DNA of 46,585 nt, taken from Lacinutrix sp. MedPE-SW. GTDB lineage: Bacteria; Bacteroidota; Bacteroidia; Flavobacteriales; Flavobacteriaceae. Where the stretch lies: contig NZ_MPCX01000018.1 of the NCBI RefSeq assembly GCF_001874145.1, forward strand, positions 1 through 46,585. Reading direction: 5' to 3'. A program made the position numbers and the translations under genes. This document shows positions 9,466 to 17,305 of this stretch, in pieces (within the stretch, counting starts at the first letter, position 1; each line of letters begins with the position of its first letter). Below the pieces are notes generated by a model. It did not search any database. It was given only the letters and a program-made list of their open reading frames with translations, and was not told the origin of the DNA.

Positions 9466-9954
9466 CTATTTTAATATTATAGGTATGTAAACTGTTTCTT
9501 CAGAGTCTGGACTATTTCTTTTTGTAAGTTCACCAAGTACATTATAATGTGGTCTATTATCTAAAGCATATTTAGATTTTGGTAAATAGTCTGTAAATAT
9601 ATACTGCATTAAATTACCAAAATCTTTAGCTAAACCTTTGTAGTTAAAAACGGCATATAATCCACCAGTTAGTTCTAAATAATCAAAATTGTTAGTAAGT
9701 GTTTCTTTTTCTTTAACTTCTACAGTAGCCCATTTTGTAAAAGTATTACTAGGGTTAAAGTTTTTAAAATAGGTATCGTTGTATAAAACAACTTCAAAAA
9801 CAGCATTAGAAACTTTATTTTCTATATGTTTTTTTTTCGGCATAAAATTAGAAAATAACGTAACAGTTTTATTATCTGTTAGAGACATTTCTATAGATTG
9901 CCCAATAAGGATTTTGCTTTTGGTTGTTACTATTTTAGGTTCTGTATATTGCAT
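9466..9954 (-). CDS. GyrI-like effector-binding domain protein
   Basis: This 162-residue stand-alone domain resembles the GyrI-like/AraC effector-binding fold (SOUL/BRE superfamily), which binds small hydrophobic molecules. Supporting features are the alternating beta-strand pattern, the mid-protein LELTGGLYAVFNYKG (about 94-108) and the C-terminal strand ETVYIPIILK typical of the family. No DNA-binding domain is attached. It lies 14 bp downstream of trmD on the same strand and is probably cotranscribed, although no functional link is known. Structured element copy B lies just beyond its stop. Ligand and role are unknown. Confidence 0.75.
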   Translation of the reverse strand: MQYTEPKIVTTKSKILIGQSIEMSLTDNKTVTLFSNFMPKKKHIENKVSNAVFEVVLYNDTYFKNFNPSNTFTKWATVEVKEKETLTNNFDYLELTGGLYAVFNYKGLAKDFGNLMQYIFTDYLPKSKYALDNRPHYNVLGELTKRNSPDSEETVYIPIILK

Positions 9955-9968
9955 AAAGCGTTAAGTAA

Positions 9969-10646
9969 TTAATCGTTTAACAAATCTGGTCTACGTTCTT
10001 TAGTACGCTCGTAAGCTTTTTCTTCACGCCATTTTTCAATATTTGCTGCATGACCGCTTAATAAAACCTCTGGCACTTTGTAACCTTTATAATCTCTTGG
10101 TTTGGTGTAAATTGGTGGAGCTAATAGATTGTCTTGAAAACTATCTGTTAACGCCGATGTCTCATTACCTAAAACACCAGGAATTAACCTAATTACAGCA
10201 TCGCATAATACTGCTGCTCCTAATTCTCCACCAGACAAAACATAATCGCCAATAGAAATTTCTTTAGTTACAAACATATCTCTTACACGTTGGTCTACAC
10301 CTTTATAGTGACCGCATAGAATTATTATATTTTCTTTTAATGATAAGGTATTTGCGATACTTTGATTTAAGGTGTTACCATCTGGAGTCATGTAAATAAC
10401 CTCGTCATAATCACGTTGTGCTTTCAAAGCACTTATGCATTTATCTATAGGTTCGCAACTCATTACCATTCCTGCGCCGCCACCAAACTGTGTATCGTCT
10501 ATAGATTTATAATTGTCTGAAGTATAATCTCTTAAATTATGAAAGTGAACCGAAACCAATTTAGCTTCTATTGCACGCTTTAAAATTGAAGCTTCAAACG
10601 GACTTTTAAGTAATTCTGGTAAAACGGTAATTATATCAATTCTCAT
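9969..10646 (-). CDS. trmD: tRNA (guanine-N1-)-methyltransferase
   Basis: TrmD methylates G37 next to the anticodon using SAM and prevents +1 frameshifting. The 225 residues cover the SPOUT trefoil-knot domain and the short C-terminal helical domain. Signatures seen are [13 protein letters not shown] at the start, FGGGAGMVM (about 54-62), the knot segment [16 protein letters not shown] and [25 protein letters not shown]-type residues toward the end. A minus-strand TATCTTTG box lies at 10679-10672. The GyrI-like gene follows after 14 bp. Confidence 0.97.
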   Translation of the reverse strand: MRIDIITVLPELLKSPFEASILKRAIEAKLVSVHFHNLRDYTSDNYKSIDDTQFGGGAGMVMSCEPIDKCISALKAQRDYDEVIYMTPDGNTLNQSIANTLSLKENIIILCGHYKGVDQRVRDMFVTKEISIGDYVLSGGELGAAVLCDAVIRLIPGVLGNETSALTDSFQDNLLAPPIYTKPRDYKGYKVPEVLLSGHAANIEKWREEKAYERTKERRPDLLND

Positions 10647-10671
10647 TATGCTTTATCTTCTTATCAATTTA

Positions 10672-10679
10672 CAAAGATA
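10672..10679 (-). promoter_or_regulatory. Candidate -7 box of trmD
   Basis: The minus strand reads TATCTTTG, matching TAnnTTTG, 25 bp before the trmD ATG. No TTTG at 19-nt spacing is seen. Confidence 0.5.
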
Positions 10680-10770
10680 AATTAAATGCTGCTATAATTT
10701 AAACCAAGGTTTTACATGTTTTGCTTCTATTTAATGATAAGAATTAGTTTACTGTTTTTTTTAAAGAAAA

Positions 10771-10814
10771 TCTCAATAAAAAAGTAAAGATTGAATCTTC
10801 ATTTTTTATTGAGA
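10771..10814 (-). terminator. Terminator of the arsenic operon
   Basis: TCTCAATAAAAAA (10771-10783) pairs with TTTTTTATTGAGA (10802-10814), and AAGATT/AATCTT pairs inside. On the minus strand the hairpin is followed by a U-rich tract, 24 bp after the reductase stop codon. Confidence 0.75.
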
Positions 10815-10837
10815 TATAAATTATAAATGTTTATTTC

Positions 10838-11470
10838 CTAGTTTTTAATTTGAGAAAACACATATAGCATTTCTGTTGCTATTTGTAAACTCCTTTCTTG
10901 GTATTTTTCGGCCTGTTGTGGTGTATTGTCAAATACTTTTGGATCTTCAAAAGTTATAGGTATTCTTTTTTCTGCTCCAGCAATAAAAGGGCAGCCGCCA
11001 TCTGCTTGCGAACAAGTCATTACAGCTGCAAAATTAGATTTTGGATTAAATGTGTTATCTAATGTTTTAGAAAAACCAATAATTGGTTGCTCGTTATCAC
11101 TATACTTTATACTGTATACAGGATTATTATCGTTAGACAATTTTGTAATATTAAATCCGGTATTTTCTAACGTTTTGGCAACCATTGGAAATAGAGCAGT
11201 AGCCTCTGTTCCAGCAGAATAGCAGTGTACATTTTTAATATTATAATACTGTGCTATTGTTTGCGCCCATATTTGAGATAAATGACTTCTTCTAGAGTTA
11301 TGTGTGCAAATAAAATTAATTCTTATAGTTGCTTGGCTTTCTACTTTTTGCTGTATAAAATCTATTAAAGGTTGTAAAATGTCTTTACGTTCTTCAGCTA
11401 TAGTGTTGACATTTAATTGTTCTATTATATTTTCAATTTCTTGAAACACTGTAGGTTTTGTAGTTATCAT
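10838..11470 (-). CDS. arsC: Thioredoxin-type arsenate reductase, LMW-phosphatase fold
   Basis: This enzyme reduces arsenate to arsenite on a low-molecular-weight phosphatase scaffold. The CX5R P-loop is Cys55-THNSR-Arg61. A second pair, CSQADGGC (Cys153 and Cys160), has the C-x6-C spacing of the redox pair in S. aureus pI258 ArsC, so the three-cysteine relay is complete. At 210 residues it is longer than pI258 ArsC (131), mainly through a helical N-terminus of about 50 residues and an insert between 110 and 145. It is last in the arsR-DUF6428-arsC unit, 20 bp after DUF6428. A pure tyrosine phosphatase is less likely given the cysteine triad and context. Confidence 0.88.
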   Translation of the reverse strand: MITTKPTVFQEIENIIEQLNVNTIAEERKDILQPLIDFIQQKVESQATIRINFICTHNSRRSHLSQIWAQTIAQYYNIKNVHCYSAGTEATALFPMVAKTLENTGFNITKLSNDNNPVYSIKYSDNEQPIIGFSKTLDNTFNPKSNFAAVMTCSQADGGCPFIAGAEKRIPITFEDPKVFDNTPQQAEKYQERSLQIATEMLYVFSQIKN

Positions 11471-11490
11471 TTTTAATAGCTTTTAATTAT

Positions 11491-11964
11491 TTAACAACAG
11501 TTTCCATCTGGAGAGCAACAAGGTTCGTCTCCTAAATTTAATAATTCTATTTTTTGTTTTTCGTCTTTAGCAGGAATACCGCATTGATCTTTTGCTAAAC
11601 AATCTGTTTGTTTAGTTGTTAGTAAAAAGTTTTTACCGTTAAATTCTAAACCAAACTTCCCAATTGTATCGGCTTGATATTCTACTTCAATTTCTAAATC
11701 TTCAATTTTCAAAACTTTTTCAGATAGTTCTATTATGCTTAATAGTTTTTCTGGATGTAACCTATGGTCATAATCATTAGCATTCCATAATTGAAAATTT
11801 GCTATTTCTTCATTTCTAACGGTACCGCCACAGTCTATAAAGTTTTTAGTAATTTTTCCTACTTCTGTAACATGAAAGTGGTTAGGTACTAACTCACCAT
11901 TTGGTAATTGAAATGCGATAGTATCTAATTCTTCTAAAATTAATTTTACTTGAGATAATTTCAT
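11491..11964 (-). CDS. DUF6428 family protein of arsenic operons
   Basis: This 157-residue cytoplasmic protein of unknown function resembles DUF6428, found in Bacteroidota next to ArsR and ArsC. Most of the protein is acidic alpha/beta. The end is cysteine-rich: CLAKDQCGIP (near 123-132) and a terminal CCSPDGNCC, a plausible thiophilic-metal or arsenite ligand set. Context supports a role in arsenic handling, perhaps as a metallochaperone or sensor, which is inference. It lies between arsR and arsC with a near-copy of the arsR operator in its upstream gap. Confidence 0.75.
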   Translation of the reverse strand: MKLSQVKLILEELDTIAFQLPNGELVPNHFHVTEVGKITKNFIDCGGTVRNEEIANFQLWNANDYDHRLHPEKLLSIIELSEKVLKIEDLEIEVEYQADTIGKFGLEFNGKNFLLTTKQTDCLAKDQCGIPAKDEKQKIELLNLGDEPCCSPDGNCC

Positions 11965-11982
11965 GATTTCTTTTATTTGTTT

Positions 11983-12003
11983 ATTGTAATAATACGATTA
12001 ATA
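11983..12003 (-). promoter_or_regulatory. Second, degenerate ArsR-type operator inside the operon
   Basis: The 21 bases at 11983-12003 match 19 of 21 bases of the operator before arsR (12369-12389), including the shared core TACGATTAATA. The right half-site is not conserved. It lies between the arsR stop and the DUF6428 start. Confidence 0.6.
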
Positions 12004-12018
12004 AATGTAAATTTTTTT

Positions 12019-12351
12019 TTAGCAACAGTCTTCTTTTTTGCTTAAGTCTTGGTTTAAAAAATGAAACATAGTATTTTTCATTTGCGACCATTTTTCTGTA
12101 TCTATACAGTAGCAAACGCTTGTACCTTCAACATTTCCTTTTATTAATCCTAAAAGTTTTAACTCTTTTAAATGTTGAGAAATTGTTGGTTGCGCTAACC
12201 CAATTTCGTTAACTAAATCACCACACACGCATGTGTTTATTTTAAAAAGGTGTTGTAATATAGCTACACGAGCTGGATGACCAAAAACTTTCGCATACGT
12301 TGCAATTTCGTTTTGTTGATCTGTAAACATTTCGGTTTTAGCAAGTCCCAT
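12019..12351 (-). CDS. arsR: ArsR-family arsenite-responsive repressor
   Basis: This 110-residue winged-helix repressor has the recognition region GLAQPTISQHLKELKLLGLI (about 58-77). The metal motif INTCVCGDLV corresponds to the As(III)-binding CVCDL site of classical ArsR (adjacent cysteines in alpha-3). Further cysteines lie in SVCYCID and at the C-terminal DCC. Arsenite binding would release it from the palindrome at 12371-12394, 20 bp upstream. It is first in a three-gene unit with DUF6428 and arsC. Autoregulation is inferred from operator position. Confidence 0.92.
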   Translation of the reverse strand: MGLAKTEMFTDQQNEIATYAKVFGHPARVAILQHLFKINTCVCGDLVNEIGLAQPTISQHLKELKLLGLIKGNVEGTSVCYCIDTEKWSQMKNTMFHFLNQDLSKKEDCC

Positions 12352-12370
12352 ATTTCTTTTTTTTATTCAT

Positions 12371-12394
12371 TGCAATATTACGATTAATATTGCA
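12371..12394. promoter_or_regulatory. ArsR operator
   Basis: TGCAATATTA-CGAT-TAATATTGCA is a 10-bp perfect inverted repeat with a 4-bp centre. It lies 20 bp before arsR and overlaps a minus-strand -7-like box (TAATATTG), which suits repression by promoter occlusion. Confidence 0.85.
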
Positions 12395-12430
12395 TTCTGA
12401 AAAATTTATAACAAAAATTTAATAATATTA

Positions 12431-13261
12431 TTATTTATCAGTTATGTTTTTAAGTACATAAAACCTTTCGTTTAAAACGTTGTTATTGTCTATGTTTGTT
12501 AGGTTTAAGTGTTTTTTAGAAAGTGTAAAATAATCTTGATCATCTATAAGTTTATAATTTTTTATTTCCGTATAAAAATCATCATTAACTGTTAAGTAAT
12601 CTATTATATTAGTTTCGCTAGCTGTAAATTGTAGAAGTTTTTTAAAAGCACTCGTTTCTTGAATGTTTTCTCTAAATGAAGCACTTGCTATATAATCTCC
12701 TTGTTTTTGAATGCTATTAAAAAAATTAAATAGTGTTTTGGCTTCTTTCATTTTTAAGAAAAACAACACACCTTCTAATAATATAAAAGACGATTGATTT
12801 TTTACAATTGCATTTATTTTTTTTTGTAACTCTTCTTGATAATCATCATTAAAATCTACACCTATATATTGTATGTTTCTTTCTGGTAATTTTCCTGAAG
12901 CTATAAATTGTTTAGTTTGTTTTTGTTTGAATTCTATTATTTCTGGTTTATCTATTTCTATATTTATTAAAGATGAATCTAAACAATATGGATACATACT
13001 AAAACCACTTCCAAAATTTATAAGTACTTTAATTTTATTTGCTTTTAGCAATGTATTTATAGTATTAAAAAAATAACGGTTTCTCAAGCAATGCGCATTT
13101 GCTTCATGTTTTGATACTTTATTTAAATAGTTTTTAGACCAATCTTGAGCACCTTTGTTAGTCCATAGTTTAGCATATGGATCTAGACTTAAAGTTTCGT
13201 TTGATGCTCTAAATGCCGAAGTTATAAAGGCGGTATCATGTATTTGTATTGTTTTTGCCAT
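12431..13261 (-). CDS. SAM-dependent methyltransferase, leucine-carboxyl-methyltransferase (LCM) family
   Basis: This 276-residue protein has the LCM/PPM1 layout: an N-terminal helical segment with DPYAKLWT (about 27-34) and RNRYFFN, a SAM-binding Rossmann core with a degenerate glycine motif NFGSGFSMYPY, and an acidic strand NIEIDKPEIIEFK. Bacterial members methylate carboxyl or hydroxyl groups of small molecules; the substrate is unknown. It is not ArsM: it lacks that enzyme's conserved cysteines. It lies directly upstream of arsR, but the ArsR operator separates them, so it is probably not in the ars transcript. Its start sits next to the terminator of the upstream gene. Confidence 0.8.
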   Translation of the reverse strand: MAKTIQIHDTAFITSAFRASNETLSLDPYAKLWTNKGAQDWSKNYLNKVSKHEANAHCLRNRYFFNTINTLLKANKIKVLINFGSGFSMYPYCLDSSLINIEIDKPEIIEFKQKQTKQFIASGKLPERNIQYIGVDFNDDYQEELQKKINAIVKNQSSFILLEGVLFFLKMKEAKTLFNFFNSIQKQGDYIASASFRENIQETSAFKKLLQFTASETNIIDYLTVNDDFYTEIKNYKLIDDQDYFTLSKKHLNLTNIDNNNVLNERFYVLKNITDK

Positions 13262-13287
13262 AGCTTTACTTTAAAATTAATGCAAAA

Positions 13288-13317
13288 AAAAATCTGTAAC
13301 CGAAGTTACAGATTTTT
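13288..13317 (-). terminator. Rho-independent terminator of the coiled-coil protein gene
   Basis: AAAAATCTGTAAC (13288-13300) pairs perfectly with GTTACAGATTTTT (13305-13317) around a CGAA loop, 24 bp after the stop codon at 13341. Confidence 0.92.
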
Positions 13318-13340
13318 AATTTTAAACAGAATTCTAAATT

Positions 13341-13970
13341 TTAAATAGAATTTTTATGTTTATTTATTTCGTCTTGTAATTGTCTTCGTACTTTTTGTTC
13401 ACGCTCTAAAGCAATACGTCTGTGTTCTTCAAATTCTTCTTCTGTTTCTGCTAAAGAAATTTTTGCTTGCTTAGTTACAGCGTTGCTATTTTTAAATTTA
13501 TAAATAAAGAATAGAGCTAAGGCTAATAATGCACCAATAATAGACCACATTAAGCCATTATAACCTGTTTTACTCATTTGAATGCCAAATAGAGACATGC
13601 TATCTTTCTCTGTATTTGTTTGCTCTAAATCTCCTTGTGTAGCACTTAAGCTAGATTTAAGTTTTGTAATTTCAGAATCTTGTTTTGTTACAACCGCTTT
13701 GGTATCGTTTAATGTTTTATGTACCGCTTTTAAAGAATCTAAAGTGTTTTGTTTTAATTTTTCTATCCATTGTACTCTAATTACTTCGTAACGTTGTCCT
13801 CGACCATCTGTCCAACCATTAGATTTTTTAGTTAAATAATTAAATTGGCTTTCTATAGTACCACTATCTAGAGAGAGTTTTTCACCGTTATCTTCACTGT
13901 TGTTTTGTGCTTGAAGAAAACATGTAAAAAGGGTAAATAATAAAAGTAATGTCGCTTTATGAAAATTCAT
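13341..13970 (-). CDS. Membrane-anchored coiled-coil protein of unknown function
   Basis: This 209-residue protein has a signal peptide (about 1-21, ending FLQAQ), a domain with KKSNGWTDGRGQRYEVIRVQW (about 48-68), a coiled coil (about 75-125), one transmembrane helix (about 138-158) and a second charged coiled coil to the C-terminus. The N-terminal part should be periplasmic and the EEEFEEHRRIALEREQKVRR tail cytoplasmic. My recollection is that homologues are sometimes mislabelled tRNA (guanine-N1)-methyltransferase; nothing here resembles TrmD. It is monocistronic, with a TACTTTCG -7 box upstream and a strong terminator. Confidence 0.8.
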   Translation of the reverse strand: MNFHKATLLLLFTLFTCFLQAQNNSEDNGEKLSLDSGTIESQFNYLTKKSNGWTDGRGQRYEVIRVQWIEKLKQNTLDSLKAVHKTLNDTKAVVTKQDSEITKLKSSLSATQGDLEQTNTEKDSMSLFGIQMSKTGYNGLMWSIIGALLALALFFIYKFKNSNAVTKQAKISLAETEEEFEEHRRIALEREQKVRRQLQDEINKHKNSI

Positions 13971-13996
13971 TGTAATAAAATTGGTTCTTTGTACTG

Positions 13997-14004
13997 CGAA
14001 AGTA
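13997..14004 (-). promoter_or_regulatory. Candidate -7 box of the coiled-coil protein gene
   Basis: The minus strand reads TACTTTCG, a common variant of TAnnTTTG, 27 bp before the ATG at 13970. Confidence 0.5.
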
Positions 14005-14033
14005 AAAAATAATGTTCAGTTTAAATAAATATA

Positions 14034-14072
14034 TATAATAAAAGCCTTGCTAAGTGCAAGGCTTTTATTATA
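14034..14072 (-). terminator. Rho-independent terminator of gap
   Basis: A perfect 17-bp stem, ending GCCTTGC (14044-14050) and restarting GCAAGGC (14056-14062), has AT-rich outer arms reaching 14034 and 14072. It lies 55 bp after the GAPDH stop. Confidence 0.9.
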
Positions 14073-14126
14073 TACGTATTGTATTATGTATTTGGATTAT
14101 ATTTTTTTACAAAAAATCCTAATCTA

Positions 14127-15575
14127 TTAATAATAAGTAAAGCGTCTTACTTTTGCAATATGCTTAGCTAAACGAATAACTTGATGACTGTAGCCATATT
14201 CGTTATCGTACCAAACATATAATATTGCATTTTTTCCATCTTTTCTTACTATGGTTGCTTTACTATCGTAAATAGAAGGCGCAGAGCTACCAACAATATC
14301 GCTTGATACTAATTCGTCACTCATTTCGTATTTAATTTGCTCTACTAAATCTCCTTCTAAAGCATATTTTTTAAGTGTAGCATTCATGCTGTCTACACTA
14401 GCTTCTGTTTCTAACTCTAAGTTTAATATAGCTAAAGATCCATTTGGTACAGGAACTCTAATGGCATTAGAGGTTAGTTTACCTTCAAACGTTGGTAATG
14501 CTTTAGAAACTGCTGCACCAGCACCTGTTTCTGTTATTACCATATTTAATGCTGCTGCACGTCCACGTCTGTATTTTTTATGGAAATTGTCTACTAAATT
14601 CTGGTCGTTAGTATAAGCATGTATAGTTTCTAAATGCCCGCTTTTAACACCATAAGTATCTTCAACAGCTTTTAAAACAGGAGTAATAGCGTTTGTTGTA
14701 CAAGACGCTGCAGAGAAAATATCAATTTCATCTGGATTGTTTTCTAAGTGATTTACACCATGAACAATATTAGGTATTCCTTTACCTGGAGCAGTTAATA
14801 AAACTTTATCTGCACCTGGAGAATTTTTTAATCGCATTAATGCTTCTTTATCTCTAAAAGCACCAGTGTTATCTATAATTAAAGCATTGTTTATACCGTA
14901 TTTAGTATAATCTATATCTTCTGGTTGGTTTGCCGAAATTATACGTACAGTGGTACCATTAATAATTAAAGCTTCGTTTTCTAAATCTACAGCAACTGTT
15001 CCAGAGAAATCACCGTGTACAGAATCATTACGCAATAGCGATGCTCTTTTTTCTAATACAGTAATATCATTTTTACCACGTGTTACAATAGCACGTAAAC
15101 GCAATTGGCTACCTTTTCCTGTTCTAGTCATTAATTCTCTAGCAACCAAACGACCAATACGTCCAAAACCATAAAGTACTACGTCTTTAGGTATAATTTC
15201 TTCACTTGCACTAGCTTCTTTTAATTTGCTAGCTACAAATGCCATAGCATTGTTATGCTTTTGCTCTTCTAAATGATACTCGTAAGTTAATTTCCCAATA
15301 TCTAGTTTTGCTGGCGGAATGTCTAATGTTTTAATTGCTTGTGCAATTTCTACAGAATCGAAAACCGAAATTGGCTTTTGAACAAACTCTCCTGCATATT
15401 CATGTAGGTTTAAAATATCGCTAACGTTTTTGTCTATTAATTGGTTTCTAAATAAAACCAACTCGATAGATTTGTCGTACCATAGGTCGCTAACAATTTT
15501 AATGAATTCAACAGTAGCGCGACGTCTATCGGCTTGAAATGCTAATTCGTTTTCATAGGTTTCTTTAACTGGCAT
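14127..15575 (-). CDS. gap: Glyceraldehyde-3-phosphate dehydrogenase, long form
   Basis: This enzyme phosphorylates and oxidises glyceraldehyde-3-phosphate to 1,3-bisphosphoglycerate with NAD(P). The 482 residues comprise a standard GAPDH of about 350 residues beginning at the Rossmann motif YGFGRIGR (135-142), preceded by a helical extension of about 130 residues. The catalytic cysteine is Cys292 in SAASCTTNAITPV. HAYTNDQ and WYDNEYGYSHQ, typical of the catalytic domain, are present. Related long forms are known in other Bacteroidota and some proteobacteria; the extension's role is unknown to me. It is monocistronic, with a -7 box TACTTTTG at 15670-15663. Confidence 0.94.
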   Translation of the reverse strand: MPVKETYENELAFQADRRRATVEFIKIVSDLWYDKSIELVLFRNQLIDKNVSDILNLHEYAGEFVQKPISVFDSVEIAQAIKTLDIPPAKLDIGKLTYEYHLEEQKHNNAMAFVASKLKEASASEEIIPKDVVLYGFGRIGRLVARELMTRTGKGSQLRLRAIVTRGKNDITVLEKRASLLRNDSVHGDFSGTVAVDLENEALIINGTTVRIISANQPEDIDYTKYGINNALIIDNTGAFRDKEALMRLKNSPGADKVLLTAPGKGIPNIVHGVNHLENNPDEIDIFSAASCTTNAITPVLKAVEDTYGVKSGHLETIHAYTNDQNLVDNFHKKYRRGRAAALNMVITETGAGAAVSKALPTFEGKLTSNAIRVPVPNGSLAILNLELETEASVDSMNATLKKYALEGDLVEQIKYEMSDELVSSDIVGSSAPSIYDSKATIVRKDGKNAILYVWYDNEYGYSHQVIRLAKHIAKVRRFTYY

Positions 15576-15662
15576 TCGTTTATGTATTTAGTGTGTTGTT
15601 AAATTGTTTTCGGTTTCACTATTTTTTTAATTTTAAATTAATGGCTAGACCGAAATTTTTTG

Positions 15663-15670
15663 CAAAAGTA
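15663..15670 (-). promoter_or_regulatory. Candidate -7 box of gap
   Basis: The minus strand reads TACTTTTG, matching TAnnTTTG, about 88 bp before the GAPDH start codon. Confidence 0.5.
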
Positions 15671-15712
15671 TAGAATTCAAACGTTTTCGTAAAACATTTT
15701 GTGCTAAAAAAT

Positions 15713-15745
15713 AAAAGCACTTTAGATTGCTCTAAAGTGCTTTTT
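15713..15745 (-). terminator. Rho-independent terminator of the HtrA gene
   Basis: AAAAGCACTTTAGA (15713-15726) pairs perfectly with TCTAAAGTGCTTTT (15731-15744) around the loop TTGC, 20 bp after the stop codon. Confidence 0.92.
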
Positions 15746-15764
15746 ATTATTATTAAAAATAAAA

Positions 15765-17168
15765 TTATTCTAACCCGTATCTTTTTGTTTGACCATTTGA
15801 GTCTACTAATTGTATGCTTAGTGGTTGATACATGTCTCTATTTTTTATTACTTCTTGTACATCTTCAACAGAGTTTACTTTAATATTATTAATTGCAGTA
15901 ATTATATTTCCTTCTTCAATACCTTCAAGAGCAAAATATTTAGCATATCTACCACTTAATCTTGTTATTTTTACACCGTTTTTAACATCGTACTTTTTTA
16001 AATCTTTAGGTTTTGCATTTTTTATAATACCTATTGATGGAATAGTATAAGTGTTATTTTTTAGAAGTTTAACAGTTGCTAATTTTTGCACACCATTTCT
16101 TAAAAAATAAACGTTAATATTATCATTAGGTCTTTTAGTATCTAAATATCCTTTTAAATCTGAAAGTTTAGTAATTTCTATATCATCAATTTTCTTAATA
16201 ATATCACCACTTTTTAAACCAGCAATTTCTGCTCCAGTATCTTCTTCAACTTCGTCTATATAAAAACCTTCAGTTTCTCCAATGCCAAGTTTTTCGGCAT
16301 AAGCACTATTTAAAGAGCCACCAACAACACCTAAAATACCGTTTTGTACATTTCCAAACTCCATAATGTCTTCAATAACCTTTCTTGCAATATTACTTGG
16401 TACCGCAAAAGAGTAACCAATATACGATCCAGTTTGAGAGGTAATAGCGGTATTAATACCAATAAGTTCACCATTAGTATTTACTAAAGCACCACCAGAA
16501 TTCCCTGGATTTACAGCGGCATCTGTTTGTATAAACGATTGGTTGCTTCGTCCAGATAAGTCTCTAGATTTTGCACTAATAATTCCAGCAGTAACGGTTG
16601 AGGTCAAATTAAAAGGATTACCAACAGCTAAAACCCATTCGCCAATTTTAGCATGATCACTATCTCCAAATGTAGTATAAGGTAATTGGTCGTCACTTTC
16701 AATTTTTAGTAAAGCGATATCGGTTTTTTCATCAACACCAACAATATCTGCTTTAAACGTTTTGTTATCATTTAAAGTCACACTTAAATCTTGTGATCCT
16801 TTAATAACATGGTAATTTGTAACTATGTAACCATCAGGAGAAATAATAACACCACTACCAGTACCAAGTTGAGGACGTTGTTGTACGCGGCCTCTAAATA
16901 AATCTTGTAATGTAGGTTGTACAGTACTTATAGTAATATTTTTAACGTGTACTACAGCATCTAATGTTTTCTCGGCAGCATTAGTAAAATCTATACCTTC
17001 TGCAGCAGCTAAACTTGTGTTTGTATAATTTACCGGCTGAAATGTTGGTAGAGAAAATTGTTCTGTTTTTGCAATTGTTTCTTCTTTTTCTATAAAGGTT
17101 TTATATGTTCCTAGGGTAATTGCACCTCCTAATACCGAAACTAAAACCAATGTTGCTATCTTTTTCAT
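15765..17168 (-). CDS. degP: HtrA/DegP-type periplasmic serine protease
   Basis: This 467-residue trypsin-like quality-control protease degrades misfolded envelope proteins. It has an N-terminal signal or anchor (about 4-22) and a protease domain with the full triad: His120 in TNYHVIKG, Asp150 in EKTDIALLKI and Ser224 in NPGNSGGALVN. PDZ1 (about 275-365, with GLKSGDIIKKIDD) and a shorter PDZ2-like region (about 380-465) follow. The linker before the protease is rich in Gln and Pro. It diverges from dapF across 137 bp. DegQ and DegS relatives cannot be separated by reading; two PDZ regions favour DegP/DegQ. Confidence 0.93.
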   Translation of the reverse strand: MKKIATLVLVSVLGGAITLGTYKTFIEKEETIAKTEQFSLPTFQPVNYTNTSLAAAEGIDFTNAAEKTLDAVVHVKNITISTVQPTLQDLFRGRVQQRPQLGTGSGVIISPDGYIVTNYHVIKGSQDLSVTLNDNKTFKADIVGVDEKTDIALLKIESDDQLPYTTFGDSDHAKIGEWVLAVGNPFNLTSTVTAGIISAKSRDLSGRSNQSFIQTDAAVNPGNSGGALVNTNGELIGINTAITSQTGSYIGYSFAVPSNIARKVIEDIMEFGNVQNGILGVVGGSLNSAYAEKLGIGETEGFYIDEVEEDTGAEIAGLKSGDIIKKIDDIEITKLSDLKGYLDTKRPNDNINVYFLRNGVQKLATVKLLKNNTYTIPSIGIIKNAKPKDLKKYDVKNGVKITRLSGRYAKYFALEGIEEGNIITAINNIKVNSVEDVQEVIKNRDMYQPLSIQLVDSNGQTKRYGLE

Positions 17169-17278
17169 ATATAATTTAGTTTAGAATTAATAAGAATAAC
17201 TATAAAATTAATTTTTTTATTGCGTTGAAAATTCAACTTTAACGTCACATTAACAACAAAAATAAATTTTCAATACAC

Positions 17279-17286
17279 TATATTTG
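17279..17286 (+). promoter_or_regulatory. -7 promoter box of the dapF operon
   Basis: TATATTTG is an exact TAnnTTTG match ending 19 bp before the dapF ATG. Transcription would start about 12-14 nt before the ATG, giving a very short leader. No TTTG is seen 19 nt upstream. Confidence 0.65.
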
Positions 17287-17305
17287 CTGCAATAATATCT
17301 ACATA

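Noticed and set aside
10838-11470. Simple protein-tyrosine phosphatase instead of arsenate reductase
   Set aside because: The extra C-x6-C redox pair (Cys153, Cys160) and the ArsR/DUF6428 context favour arsenate reductase.
14386-15174. Plus-strand ORFs inside gap, and similar ORFs opposite TonB-receptor, icd and ribD genes
   Set aside because: They are antisense shadows of well-supported genes with no recognisable domains and no promoter or start context.
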